A DNA stretch of 64,000 nt, taken from positions 9,239,501-9,303,500 of the forward strand of contig CM050651.1 in NCBI GenBank assembly GCA_027574665.1, read 5' to 3'. Positions 48,841 through 61,300 of the stretch are shown piece after piece. Numbering within the stretch: the first letter of the stretch is position 1; the number at the start of each line of letters is the position of its first letter. The DNA is from Rhynochetos jubatus (lineage: Eukaryota; Chordata; Aves; Eurypygiformes; Rhynochetidae). The position numbers and the translations under genes are program-made. The notes beneath the pieces were generated by a model, which was given only the letters and a program-made list of their open reading frames with translations, was not told where the DNA came from and did no database searches.

Positions 48841-51800
48841 CTCGCAGTTTAATTATCTCTGAGCTGGGAGGCACTGAAGTGTTTTGTTTACCAAGTCGCG
48901 GGTGATTCTGTGTTCTGGCTGTGTTTTTCTGCCTGCTGGTGGTTCCCTCCAAAGGGATGGACAAAACTCGCCCTCAGAAGATGGGCAGACGAGAAGGTCG
49001 CTGTAAGACATTTCTGAGCACGTGTGTGGCCGTGACTTGACAGTCACGTGTAGTAAAACATGATAAATGCATAAGTACTTTTTAACTAACGTCTAGTTGG
49101 CGGGAGCAGGCCGCAGCTTCCAGCTGGCTCGGCAAACAGCGAGCCGTCTCTCTTGTTGCACCCGGGCACGGATGCCCCTGGGTACTTGGCAAGACCTCTT
49201 CGTTCACCTGGCATGGAAATTATCCCTGGATTATCTCCTGAGCAGTGTCATGGTTGCGCAGGGCCGCAAACCAGAGGTGAGGCCCGGCTACGCCCTGGCG
49301 CGCTGAGCAGCACGGCTGGGCAGTGCCACGCTCCGAACCGCTTCAGGCATTCTGCGTCCTACAGATGAACTACCATTAACGCAAGTGTTACCTAACGAGG
49401 CTTATCCTTTGTGTTATTTTATTACATTCTCATCATACTAAGCATAGTAAGAAAAATATTGTTTAAATACTTCTGGTTTTCATAGTGAAGCCCCCCTTTC
49501 CACCTCATTCCCTGCTGTTGCTAGAGCCATGCATTCCAGTAATGCTCTGACCTGCTGCACCGAAGGGATGGATGCTCAGGGCCTTGGGAGGTTCTTCCAA
49601 ATGTTTTTATCCACATGGTGCCTGAAGGCTTTAATGAGGACTGTGCAGCTAAGTCACATGAAGAAATTTTAGCTCAAAACTAGCGCTAGAGCTTGGGGAA
49701 GGTGGGCCTTGGACTGGTGTAAGAGATGGAAAGAAAAGCTTTAATGCTGATACAGACCTGGCTAGAAAATTGAAACATGGAGTTGACGTGAGGAAAAATA
49801 TTTACCCCTCCAAGACTTTGAACCTATTTGTTTCATAAAGGGCACTAATATTTACCTTCTGTGTAAAAGAAACCTGCGCTTTCTTCTTGGGAAAATATTT
49901 TTATGTTTGAAAAGGCCAAACTAGGTTTATTTTTAAACTACAGGGCTGAATGTGTCCCAGAACAACCAAAATAAGGCAGAGGGAGAATGGTTTCTGTTCT
50001 TAGTGTAAGATCACATTTTAAAGTTACCAGGATTGAAATAGAAAATCTGGGATAGCTGAAATTCTGGGCCTTATCACAATTCCAGTAATGGGGAGGAAAC
50101 GCAGAGGCTTTGTGTCTACTTGTACAACAGATAAGAAAATAAGTTATTCCATGCAGTGCTTTTAAATAAAGGCCAGCTTAAGTCCAACATGCCACTATGT
50201 TTATATCAACAATTATTACATGTGCTTATTTATAGCATGCAATCTAACAGCATGCTTCACTTTGCCTTATGATAGCCGGTGGTGGTGGTGTTTTAAATGT
50301 CTTTGGCCCCTTTGCTAATGTGACAATAATAAGAACTATTTGCAAAACTGATAACAAGGAGTAATTTTAACAATTGGCAGCAACAATCTTATTTTACTAT
50401 TAGATTTGTATCTGTTCAGGTTTCAGATCCCCTTTTTTGTTACACCTGAGGGTTATTTTGCCAGCATCATGTGGCTCAGTTTAAACAAAGTTGCTCTTCT
50501 CATGTTCTCACCAAAGTGTGGGACGCAGCACGTGGGTGACCACAGTGGGCGACTACATCACAGCCTGGAGCTGCGGAAAGCCTTGGGTGCTGGGCTTTTC
50601 TTTTTCTGGTGGGCACTTGGCATTATGTTGATGTTTCTGACCCTGTGAGCGCAGTGCCTTAGAGGCAGGGGTGTTGCATGGGTGTGATGGGGAGAGGAGC
50701 TGGTGGTTGCCGTGGGTTAGCGCTGACATGAGGTTTGTGGATTCTCACAGCACCCCTGCCCGATTGCCTGCTGCTTTTTTGAAGATCGTATTTTTTGGGA
50801 TGTTTGTCTGTGTTGCTGATTTCCATCACCAGCTTCATTCCTTCCATTGCCTCCCATGACCTTTTGGGGGAGTGTCTACAAGCTAGATCCTGATATTTTC
50901 CGCCTGCTTTCTTTTCCTTCTCTCTCTTCTTAAAGGAGTTTTCCCTTCATTTTCTTCCCAATAAGTACTGATGCTGGATTGCTTCTTTCATCTCTTCCTT
51001 CTTTATGCTGCTTCCAGACAATAAAATAAGTTTGATATTTGGGATTTATTTGTAGAAATTGCTTTTGAAAGGGCACACAAATAATCAAAACTTCAAGATA
51101 TGTTATCAACAAAACAGCTCAGGTGACAAGAGAAAGGAGTTGATTAATCGCCTTTTCCTTTTGTAATCCAGTCGGTGATTCAGATCTGAAGGACCACGAA
51201 AGCCTCTCCCGACACATCAACCCATTCTCGAGGTGGTTTAACAGATGAAATATAATGCACTGTAATATGGTTCAGTACCTTAAAAGTAGATTATAACATA
51301 ATGACTATCATATCTAGATTCACATTTTGGGGTGGAGGGGTGTGGGGTTGTGGAGCTAAGTCAGGGGCTTCTTTCAGTCCCATCTAACATACAAGAGGCT
51401 CATTTACTTTCTGGGGGGAAACTGGCAGCTCCTGATGGTGTTATGTACACACACACAGCACAAACGGCTCTGGCTTGAATGCTCTCCCTGGGGTATAACT
51501 TTTCAGGCTTGCCCAACTATTTCTCAGGGGCTAGAAAACCGAGAATAGTTCATCCTTAGTTCTTTGCAGTGTATGATGTTGTGTCTTTAGTTATCAACAT
51601 GGGAATTGAAAAAGGATTTTATGAATGTGTCTCATCATATAATTTCAAGTTTAGGACAATTATAACCCTGTCCTCTACACTTTAACTTCTTTTACATCTG
51701 GTGGCATTCCCATTTACCTCAGAATGTTTATTTTTATGCCTAAAGCTCTAATACTTTTTCTGTAAGGAAAGAGGAGTAGTTGAGTAAAAGCATCATCTTT

Positions 51801-53299
51801 AAATTATTTATACCTCCCCTGTTTTGCAGTGGAAGATGCCTCTCCGAACATTGTTCTAAAAGCTCCCAAGTCTCTTAACTCATACGTTTTATCTTTGGTT
51901 GATATCAGCCAAGGGTCAAAGTCGAGCTAGTGTTGAGGCTGTCAGAATTCATTTATGCAGAACCGGAAGCTGCTGGGTACATGACACTATTTAACAAAAG
52001 CGAAAATGTGACCTGGAATATTTATACACATTTCTCAGAGGTATACTATTTACCTTGTTGGGTATCTGGGTACTCCTGGCATTTTCCAGGGCAACAGAGC
52101 GGTCACTGCCCCAGCTAACATTACCTGGCTACTCATGGGCACGAACCCTCTAAGAATCAGGCTTGGGCACACTGGCACTCCTCCCCCAGTAATGTGCCAG
52201 AAAGCCTCCTCTACTAGCAATTATTTTCTTCTTGCACTAAACTGCCATATGCAATGGCTTTATTAGCAAAGATGTTTTTTCTCTCTCAGCCCACTAATCC
52301 CGGCACAGTGACACCCTCCTCAAGCAGTGTGAGAGCGGCCAGGGACCCAGCCTCAGATGCAATCACAGAGCCTTGAGCCTTCCCTTCCTTCTGTCCTCAC
52401 CCCGTCTCCCATCACTGTGCTCCATCTGCATCCCCCAAAGTAAACAGACTCCTGCAACAGCCACCCCCATCAGCCCACCTATTCACCATCTCAGAGTTAG
52501 CAGCCGGTTCCTCAGCATCGGTTACTTTATGAGGCAACTCATTTAATCAGGAACCCGTAAAGAGCCCCTTTGTCATCTTTATCAGATTGGAAAGTCCTTG
52601 GCAGGGAGCTCTCTAGCAATACTGCTAGGGAATTGGCTTCCCGGTGCTGTGCACAGTAGCCCAGGAGGCTGCCGGGCACAGACACGGGCATCTCACACTA
52701 TAGGCTGGGCTCTGGCTCGGCAGGACCGAGAGCAGCACGGTAGCCAACTCAGAATTTCAAATATCTCTCGCTCTCCTGGCTCAGAGAAAAGCATCACTCA
52801 CAAATGGAAAACAGCATGTTACTACAGCTCTGTATATTATGAAACTGAATTCTGTTTTCAACTGTGCTTTAGCGAGGGCTTTGAAGTTGCTGGAGCTTCC
52901 ATATAAATGGAAGTACTGGTTGGTTTACGCTGTCTCTAAACAACATTAGTGTTTACTATAAGAGTTCATTCTAGATTACATTAAAAGCAAACACTGAGCT
53001 TAGATACAGAGAAGTATAAATACTCCTTATGCAGAATATTTGCAACACTGCAAAAACTCACTGTAACATAGGGCAGCAGCCAGCAGCTGGTGGGTCAGAA
53101 ACACCCACATCCTTTAGCTTAGTGGCAAAATCTTAAATTCTTCGGTTCTTTTCATCTGAGGATAAAATCACAGACACTCAGTTCAGAAAACAAACAAATA
53201 TTATTAGTTTATATTAAGTACCTAATTTGCCAGAGCTGGAAGTCACTTGTTATCAATTACAGAATTAATTTATTCCGTACTTGACCTTTTGATACTCAC
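48841..53299. other. 5' flank of BLTP1, no gene recognised
   Basis: Composition falls from GC-rich to AT-rich by about 49,400. The 49,090-49,340 stretch is still fairly CpG-rich and open in two plus-strand frames but resembles no protein. No mobile element or RNA gene is seen. Confidence 0.7.
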
Positions 53300-53487
53300 A
53301 GTGTCTGTTTGGATTCCAGAGCATATTTATCCAAGGAGCTTCACTGAAGGCTGTCAGTCTTTCAGTGGAAGTTGTCCATATCATGATGTACCCAAATACT
53401 GTTTCCCAAACAGGTTCCTCCCAAGCTGGAAGAAATTCTTCTTGCTCTGAGAGTAGTTTATCGGTGTCTGCATCTCTGCACCCAGAT
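53300..53487 (-). other. Exon-like unit in the BLTP1 5' flank, unassigned
   Basis: On the minus strand a good acceptor (TTTTTCCTGTATTCACTTCAG) precedes 53487 and a strong donor (GTGAGTATC) follows 53300, enclosing 188 bases. One frame is open throughout (1 + 62 codons + 1). It reads SGCRDADTDKLLSEQEEFLP, AWEEPVWETVFGYIMIWTTS, then a segment ending MLWNPNRHC. I do not recognise the protein. It could be an exon of an unnamed upstream gene, an alternative 5' exon of BLTP1, a lncRNA exon, or chance. Confidence 0.35.
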
Positions 53488-55036
53488 CTGAAGTGAATAC
53501 AGGAAAAATGTAGAAAGATCAAGCTATTATTCATTAAATCCCTAAATAAAATCTAAAGGAAAATATAATATACCCTACATAAAGGATATGCTGTCATTTT
53601 CCCCTAAACTAAACAATGTAGTTTTCACTTTGATCAGCAGTCAGAATGGTATATGAGAATTATTAACAAAACCCATCAGTTTTTATTTTAGTTTCTTCAA
53701 ACAATCATTTTTATAAACCTTTTCCATCTGATGTGATTAATGAGTGTGATTGTAAACCAACACTGATAATAAAATGTGCCTTTTGTAACAGGTGCTGTTT
53801 AGCCAAATTCACAGGAAAGATCTTGAGCATCTCCTTCAGACCTCTTTCATCCAGACTGTCCTTTGAGGAAACAGGCATGAAACCACATAAAATGAACACT
53901 GGTTTCAGCAAGCCCAGGGTTTAGCTTGTGGAGGCCAAAAGCTTTTACTGACAACTTGCTAAAATTCGTCTATCAAAACTGTTTTCAGGCAGCACTAAAA
54001 GTCCTACTTCTGTGAAAAATTGTTGCTTTTAATTTCAGAAAATGACAGATGAAACCAAGCAAACAGGGAACGATCCCATGATATCCCATCACTGTATCTT
54101 GGGACCCAGGGCACTTGGCAGTTACTAGAACCCACTTGAGTGTCCTGCTGTTGCACCTGCATACTGGTTTTTCACAAAATCATTCACTTAATATTTTAAA
54201 ATCCCACCTTTCTCACCTGTCGCACACATCACTTGCCAGGTGTGCATACATGAAGCCTAATTGTGTTACCACTTCCTGTTTCGGTATGGATTTTTTTGGT
54301 ATGGTTCCTCACTATTAAGGAAATTGTTGCTATTAAGGAAGTTATTGCTGTTATTGCGGTCCCAGAGATTTCCTTTAGCCTGTTGCCTTTTCCTACAATC
54401 TGTTCGCTGAACCCATTAAAAGCTGGTGCCTGGCTTCGGGTGCGTGTTGTGGAAGCCCCTCAAGACTGGGCGCCCTTCCTGCTCCCTGACGTGGCCCCAG
54501 TGCCACCGCGTGCACCGCAGATAAGGGCAATAGCCAGCGCTGTAGAGCTACATCTTGACTCTTTTTCCTCATTTTGTTTCTGTCTAGTTGCGTTACCGAT
54601 TTATGCTGGATTTTATGGGGTGTCTACAGCCCTATAAATAATTTTCTGTAGGGTAACTAGAAGCAGTTATGTCCATGCCTTCAGCATTCACATCTTACAG
54701 CCCTACAGCATCACTTTATTAAGAACACATTATATTTTAGGGTGTTCTGCTGGTAATAAATTTCATCAGATGGTAGGTTAGCTTTAGTTTTCATTCTTAA
54801 AGTTCTCTTATTTTTAGTTATTCCTGCTCTCAAAAGAAGTACATTGTCCTGAAACATACTATTAGAAGACTTTTTGTGCTAGACGTGTAGGCAAATTTCA
54901 CAAGCCTTTTATCTAGGCAATCTAAAACCTATTTTGAACATACAATGAGAAGTATTTACCAAGTCAAGTTTCTTTTTTAAACTGGAGACCCCACTCATGG
55001 CCCTACTAGTTATCTGGAAGAATGAACTGGCACACA

Positions 55037-55310
55037 TCAAGTGGGAGTAACACTCTGTTGCTGGAGAAAGAGGTGAAAGCACAGTCTTTTTGGTGGTTCA
55101 TTACTATTTTTAACTTTAATTTCCTTTGTAATTATTTCCTTTGCTGAATTCAGAAATCTGCAGTAGCCTGTTATATAAATCTCATCTATCCCATGTTTAC
55201 AAATAATTCTGGCTTTGATTCTGTGTTCTTTGCACTTTGGAAATTCCCACAGACTTGAAGTTTGGGTGTATAAAGACATACGCAGGATATCACCCCAGGT
55301 TTAATACTAG
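55037..55310 (-). other. Minus-strand open frame in the BLTP1 5' flank, unassigned
   Basis: About 90 codons are open to a TGA at 55037, with charged, protein-like sequence (WEFPKCKEHRIKARIICKHG, IDEIYITGYCRFLNSAKEII). No convincing donor follows it. It lies on the same strand as the exon-like unit at 53.3 kb and the broken frames at 60.6-61.3 kb, which is the only reason to list it. Confidence 0.15.
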
Positions 55311-56910
55311 CTCTGTACAATAAGCCGTTTGTAGTAACAAATACCCACCTACATTTCACCTCCTCTAGTGTTTTTGTTGGAGAAGCTGCTTTTCACTTGC
55401 TCTCTCAGTGACTGCTGAGACTGCTGAGAGTGGAATACTGAGATTTGGAGGGGGGGTGGGGGTGTTATTCCTTTCATTATTAGTTCATTTTTTTGGTTAA
55501 AAAAGAAAAAGGGTGGGGAAATCCAACAGTGAATTCTTCGTGCACAAATATTAAATGAATTTTAAGGAGTGATGTAATTGTGCCACTGAAGGAATAATCA
55601 TGCTTATGTGCAGTTTTTAGGAAAATGAATTAGAGGTGAAAGAAGAGATAGAGGAAAAAAAATCCTGGATGGAGGAAAATGATATCTTTGTAAAGGCAAT
55701 AACTGTGGCAGAGAAAAGCTGGCCAAAGGCTCTCAGCATTGGGCTCACGGAGATCCATTTAGCACAGGAGACAGTGGATACTCATCTGTGTAAGAAGTGG
55801 TTGTTCAATGCAACTCATCTGTGTTCGGCACTTGAAATGCTTGTGCCTGGTGAGACCAAGGGCTTTGGAAGTTGCCTTGGAGATCCTTTTACACGTTATA
55901 CATCTGTCATGTCACCTGTTCCCAATCTTTCGGAGACAGCTGCTTGTGCTGTATTACTACGAGGCCACGGGAGTGACCACACTGGGCTACAGCAGTGCCT
56001 GCTCCTGTTAGTGAGTGAAGTGACTGCTGTATAGGCATTTTCCAGGCCTTCTGAGAGTCTTCCAGGGTCAAAGGGAAAAATCTAGGTGAAACATCAAGAA
56101 AGCTGTAAGGACAGTGTCTTCATTCACTTGGATACGTCCACATGTAAAGGCTATAGTGTCGTATTGGAAAGATACTGCATCTTACCTCCAAGGCTTACAA
56201 CATTAGAGGATGAGCAAGGTGACTTTAAAAATGTCACTAAAATAACAACTGGCAGTAGAAATAGAAGAGGAACCACTTCAAGATGTACTGTGTTCAGGAA
56301 ATCAATCAATGAGTCGGGACCGACCATGGGGCTTCTATCCACGGAGAGCTCCCGAGCTCCCACCTCGGAGGCTGACGCAGTGGGATCACATTGGGTGAGA
56401 GCAGGGCAGCACGTGCAAGGCTTGGTCCTGCTTCTGGTGAAATCACTGAAAGTTTTGACTGTAACGTGTGGAGGCAGGGCACATGCCCTCCCTGTTCCCC
56501 AGAGAGCCAGATGAAATACTGCTGACACATTTGCAGTGTAATCGCCACAGATCCCACTTTGCCTGGATAATGCACAAAGCAGTACCAACAAATATGTTGT
56601 TATTGGTAATAAAATATTATGATGAAAACTGGCTGGCTCTAACACTTAGAAATAATCTGAGTGTCATTGCTAATATGCAGATCACAACCTTGGAGATGTG
56701 ATTTTGAAGATTTTGTCTACTAAATACTTCAGAAATTGTATTTACAAGCGGTAAGTAGTTTATAAACAATCAATTTATCACATCTGAATTGGATAAACTA
56801 CACAGCTTGTACTCTGACTATTCTATTATGCTGTTTGCCACTGTGCAAGACTGAGTTGGTTTTTGCCTTAAAAAGATCAGTTCTCTACATTTTTTCTTTC
56901 TCTTTTGTAG

Positions 56911-57180
56911 CTGGAAAACGATAGCTCAACATTTTCTGTTTGCACACTGTGTCCTCTGCATCTACTGGAAGGTCCTAAACCATCCTTGAAAACACTTAAC
57001 ACCAGCAAGTACCTTGAACTGAGGATGAAATTTACTGAAACTGTGGATGTTAGAACGACCAAACTGGTAGCCATTTCTGTGCTGTTTCAAAAGCTGTTGT
57101 CTCAAATGCTGCGTGCTTCTTATGGCAGTGGTGAAAATGGCTTTAGCCCTGTTACAACAGCAGGCTTCAGCTCAATGTGA
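56911..57180 (+). other. Plus-strand acceptor followed by a 90-codon open frame, unassigned
   Basis: A very strong polypyrimidine-AG (CATTTTTTCTTTCTCTTTTGTAG) ends at 56910. From there one frame is open for 89 codons to TGA at 57178-57180, beginning LENDSSTFSVCTLCPLHLLE and including TSKYLELRMKFTETVDVRTT. An AATAAA lies at 57904-57909. It could be the last exon of an unknown transcript or a coincidence; no family is recognised. Confidence 0.2.
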
Positions 57181-60100
57181 AGGGGAACCTCCTTGGGCAC
57201 AAGCGCTGAAAGCACGTAAAACACTCCAACTGAAAACCAGCTGAAATTACTTGAGAGAGCACAAGACAGAACGGTTGATCTGCTTGAACTGGGCTCTCTC
57301 CAGCAGTTCCAGAGTTCCCATATTTCCCAGTCTCTGAGCCCAGCAGGGCAGGAGCAGTGCCCAGGTCCCAGCTTGGGGGTGATAGGGAAGCACTGCCTAT
57401 CTTCTAGCAGAAGGAGCTGCACTATTTCCCTTTCAGCCTGCGGTTAGCCTGCTTCCCGGGTCAACACGTGCACACGAGACAAGGGTCGTCTATAGACTTC
57501 CTCCCTTCCCTCCTCCCCATGATGCCCAGAAAGTTTTCTTTTAAGCAAGGAAAGAGTCAGTAACACTTTGGGAAGCATTACTCCATCTCTAAATGCCTTT
57601 TCAGGAAACATTTGTGCTTTTTTCCAAAGTGTGCAGAACCCGGCACAGCACTGAACCAGATAGTTTGTAAAGGGAAGGAGGTCTGTGAGTTCTTTTCTTT
57701 CACCTGTTTTTAGGCATTTCTCTTTCCCAAATATTCTCCAGAAACATTTGTGAGTTCTCCTGTACGCATCTGCCTGTCCATGCATAGGAATAAATCACAG
57801 TATTCTTTCCAGAGAGATTTTCTTTGTGCTTTAGACAACACTGTGTCATGGCAAATGGGACGGCAGTGTGACATACAGTAACACATTTTCCCAAAGAGGC
57901 CCAATAAAGAAATGCAAACTTTTACTATTGTGTGAGTCAAGAAAACAAACCTAGGCTTTTCAGACAAGTGCCAACAAATACTGGATTTGCCATGAGCCAA
58001 AAAATGGTGAAAAACAGCTCAAAAGTCTATAGATACATTCCCTAACCACTGTATGTTTCTTTGGTGAGTTCCTAAAGCAAACTTCTTGGAGACACTACCA
58101 GAGGACGAGATGTGACATGAGGCTTTAGGGAACACTGGAGTTTTTAGACTTTTCCTTGGAAGCATGTTTACAGAGTTTACATTTTATTATTATTAAATTT
58201 TCATTTACAGAGGACAGGGAAAGGAGAGAAACTGAAAATCAAACTTCTCATGGAAACTGTTTTCAGTGTTAACTGTGCAATATAAACAACTCTGCTCTTA
58301 ACAGATTTTACAAATACGGCTTGAAATTCTTTAAAAACCGGGCTTCTGCTAAATTGACAGTATTCCTTTGACTTTGACCATAATAGTCATTGCTTTTGCA
58401 GACTTTGCAAAAGGGAAAAGTGCTTACTTTAGCACCAGCACTTCCACAAAAAAAGCAAACCTACTCTCTTTTGGCCTGCTGTATTGTAGATGCCAACTTA
58501 GTATTTCAATCCAGAGTGAACATCTGCGCCAGTCCAGAGTCAGCTCCTCCTGGCAGGGAGCAGCCCTGTCGCAGCTTTAGATCAAATGGTGTCCCCTAGT
58601 TGTATTCCTCTTTGTCACTGTCACCCACAGACACATCCTCCAAAAGCAAATAGCCCTGCAGTGATGCACCTGACTGCTGAGCAGGGTGCGTCACGCATGC
58701 ACCAAGATGGCTTTTGACTGGCCAAGCTCCTAGAGTTGCCGCTGGTTTTAATCAGCTCTTTTAATACTTTATATTGATTCCAGAGCTAATCCAGAGGCCA
58801 CTGAAACCAGTGAAGACATGCTCTGACAGGACTCTGATGACAATGACAGAGTGATGGATTTGGTGTAACTATCCGCAATCACATGATCCTCCTAACGGCT
58901 GGTTTACTTTTTCATGTTTATTCTCCGTTTTCTTCATGATTCCTTCTTTGCCATCTGCTGCTGCATCTCTCAGCAACCCCTTCCCAGCTCCAGAGCCCTG
59001 GACATCTGAGATCATTCCCAAGGTTTGAGAATGGAGTAGGCTGATACTGACGTACTGCAAAGAGGCAGGAAGAGCAGGGATGAGGAGAAAGTGCACACTG
59101 GCAGAGCAGTGAGCTTCTGATGGGGTGACCTGGCCCCTCCTGCTCCCCTCACCGGACTGCTCAGCAGATGCACCTCCTGCAGAACTGAGACAGGAGATGA
59201 GCAGAGTGATAATGGGGGCAGGGAGCTTGGAAAGGGCTGGGAAGCTTCATCCTGGATGTTTGCCGGCTGCGTTGTTGATCTGTCTTCCGAACAAATAATC
59301 CCAGCCTGGGACGTTGACACGGTGTGACCTGTTGAGCAGGTGTCTTCCTGCTCTCAAGACGCACTTGCCTCAATCTGGGTCTGCCTGGGACTCAGAAGTG
59401 ATGCCTGCTGTGCCGCCAAACAGGTGCATATGGTGGAAACCTCCAGCTCTGGTCTACCAGCCACAACAGAGCACCTCACTGTGAGTGTTAGGCTGACCTA
59501 TGAGCAAGATACCCCAGGTTCCTTCCCAAAAAGGCTGTGCCTGGTACACAGTTGGGATGAAGTGAGAGCACAGACACACAGACATGCTGCAGCCCTTGGA
59601 TCTCACAGCTGAGACCTCGGCACCACAAGCAGACGAGCATTTAGCTTCTTGCCTACTCCCCTGGGCAACTCTACCTCGTCCCAGCCCTGCCACTGTGATA
59701 TGAGGAGAGCAAGAGGCACCCACACTTTCACACAGGGTAGAAAACCACAGGGGATGGAAAATTACTTTAAAACAGAGGTCCTGTGTTTTAGAGCAATCAT
59801 CAGTTCTTCGATTGGTTCTTTCTAGATAGCCTGGGAAAGGCAGTTATCTGGGAGCTGAAATGCAAAAGCATCATGTTTACTTTTGTGTATGAGAAGGTCA
59901 TAATAAAAGCTGCTAACAGCAAAGCTCAGTACACTCAGAAGGGCTGCTGTTGGGTCTTTGAGGGGTGTGTGTTTGGGGGAGTGCTTTGTTTATATTTTAG
60001 ATTCAGGCAAGAGAGTCCATTCTTGTATGTGCTGTTTTGTTTTTCTTGCCTGAACTGCAGAGGTGTGTGAATTCAGAAAGTAGAAAGCTCCAGCAAGTAC

Positions 60101-60626
60101 TTCAGAAGGTTATCATATATTCTTTTACACATATTCGGTACTGGACCTGTTAAAAAACATCAGCAGTTCTCTGAGCTGTGAAAGTTCTTCCTCAGCCCTC
60201 CTGGCTCAGTTCCAGTAACAAAGCGACTAGCACAACCGTCTGTTCAGCTAACAACTTCCTGACGACCTCATAACAACTTTGTCAATGCCTTACTGCTACC
60301 CAGTTCCCGTTAAAGAAAAAGACATGCAATATTAAATTAAATGTGCTGCTTTTTCCTTGGCATGTGCAAATGCTAAAGGGCATACTCAGACAAAATATTT
60401 TGCATGATTTCATTGACTGTTTCAGTAAGAGCTTTCATAATGAATCCCAGTATTGGTAGACCTACATTGCCTCAAACGTCAGCTTTATGCTTTTCAAGCA
60501 TTAAGACGCTGCTTCTGTTGAGTCTCTGGCTTTATCCAGACTGATAAGGAGTCTTTACAGCAACTGTTATTGATTCCAGTCTGCCAGAGGTAGCACAGCA
60601 GATGCGCTAGGTGACCAACAGACGAT
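57181..60626. other. Intergenic stretch, nothing firmly recognised
   Basis: A mixed-composition region, more GC-rich at 58,900-59,750. Overlapping open frames on both strands there have no splice context or family match. Confidence 0.65.
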
Positions 60627-61300
60627 CTACACAGCAGCTCTCTCCCGTTTGTCGGCAGCGGCTACCTGCAGGCAGTCACCTCCCTGCAGTTCAGCCCAGG
60701 AGTAGACTACGCGAGCTCTCCTCACCCACTCCGGTGTAAAATCACCCTTCACACAGCCACTGCGGTGGTTCGACTTAGACAGGCTGACTTCTGCGGTGCT
60801 GTTGATGAGGAGCACTCCAGTGATTCGTTCCACGAGCTGAACTGCCACGGTAATTTCTGGTAGAGAGGTAACAAGCAGCTGTGGGTAGCTATGTCTTAAG
60901 CTGTCACCACCTTTCCAGGAATGACTGTCACATCGCAGCTTTAGTATAGGAAACGCTTGATTTACTGTTGGGTTTTAAACCCTAGTATCAGCTCCTCTGG
61001 AGTACGATGCCATCATAGCGTACCAGCATTTTCCAGAGACTTCTCTACATACATGTTCCTAATGGTGGGCACTTTAAAGGGCAAAAGGTTCGTGAAAATA
61101 CCCTCAGTAGTAGAGGACTCATTTTCCCTAACGTTACTGGTAACAATTGTTGTAGACTCAGATACAAAATCGTAATGTTTAAACTTAAGAATGACACTGC
61201 AATCCTTACTTCTAGGCATATACCCTGTCACCATAATTTCTTCTGCCAAACTGTGGGACTCTTTTCTCAGTAGATGTAAGTAGAACTGGCCAAAGTTAAT
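60627..61300 (-). pseudogene. Protein-like but interrupted minus-strand reading frames, unassigned
   Basis: Two adjoining minus-strand blocks look like coding sequence. Block one (about 61300-61013) reads NFGQFYLHLLRKESHSLAEE, then VILKFKHYDFVSESTTIVTS, then LLPFKVPTIRNMYVEKSLEN, and stops at TGA near 61013; a frame change continues it briefly (RYDGIVLQRS). Block two is open from about 60978 to a stop near 60627. It includes TVAVQLVERITGVLLINSTA, EVSLSKSNHRSGCVKGDFTP and EWVRRARVVYSWAELQGGDC. The frame break between the blocks suggests a decayed gene or two exons with intervening sequence. I cannot name the family. Confidence 0.35.

Noticed and set aside
47768..48964. 398-codon minus-strand open frame across the CpG island
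   Set aside because: It is Arg/Gly/Pro/Ala-rich throughout, as expected from GC-rich DNA with few stops. Similar long frames exist on the plus strand (228, 173 and 135 codons). It crosses the exon 1 donor and resembles no protein.
56151..56645. 164-codon minus-strand open frame
   Set aside because: It overlaps a plus-strand frame of similar length, begins with hydrophobic low-information sequence and has no recognisable family or splice context.
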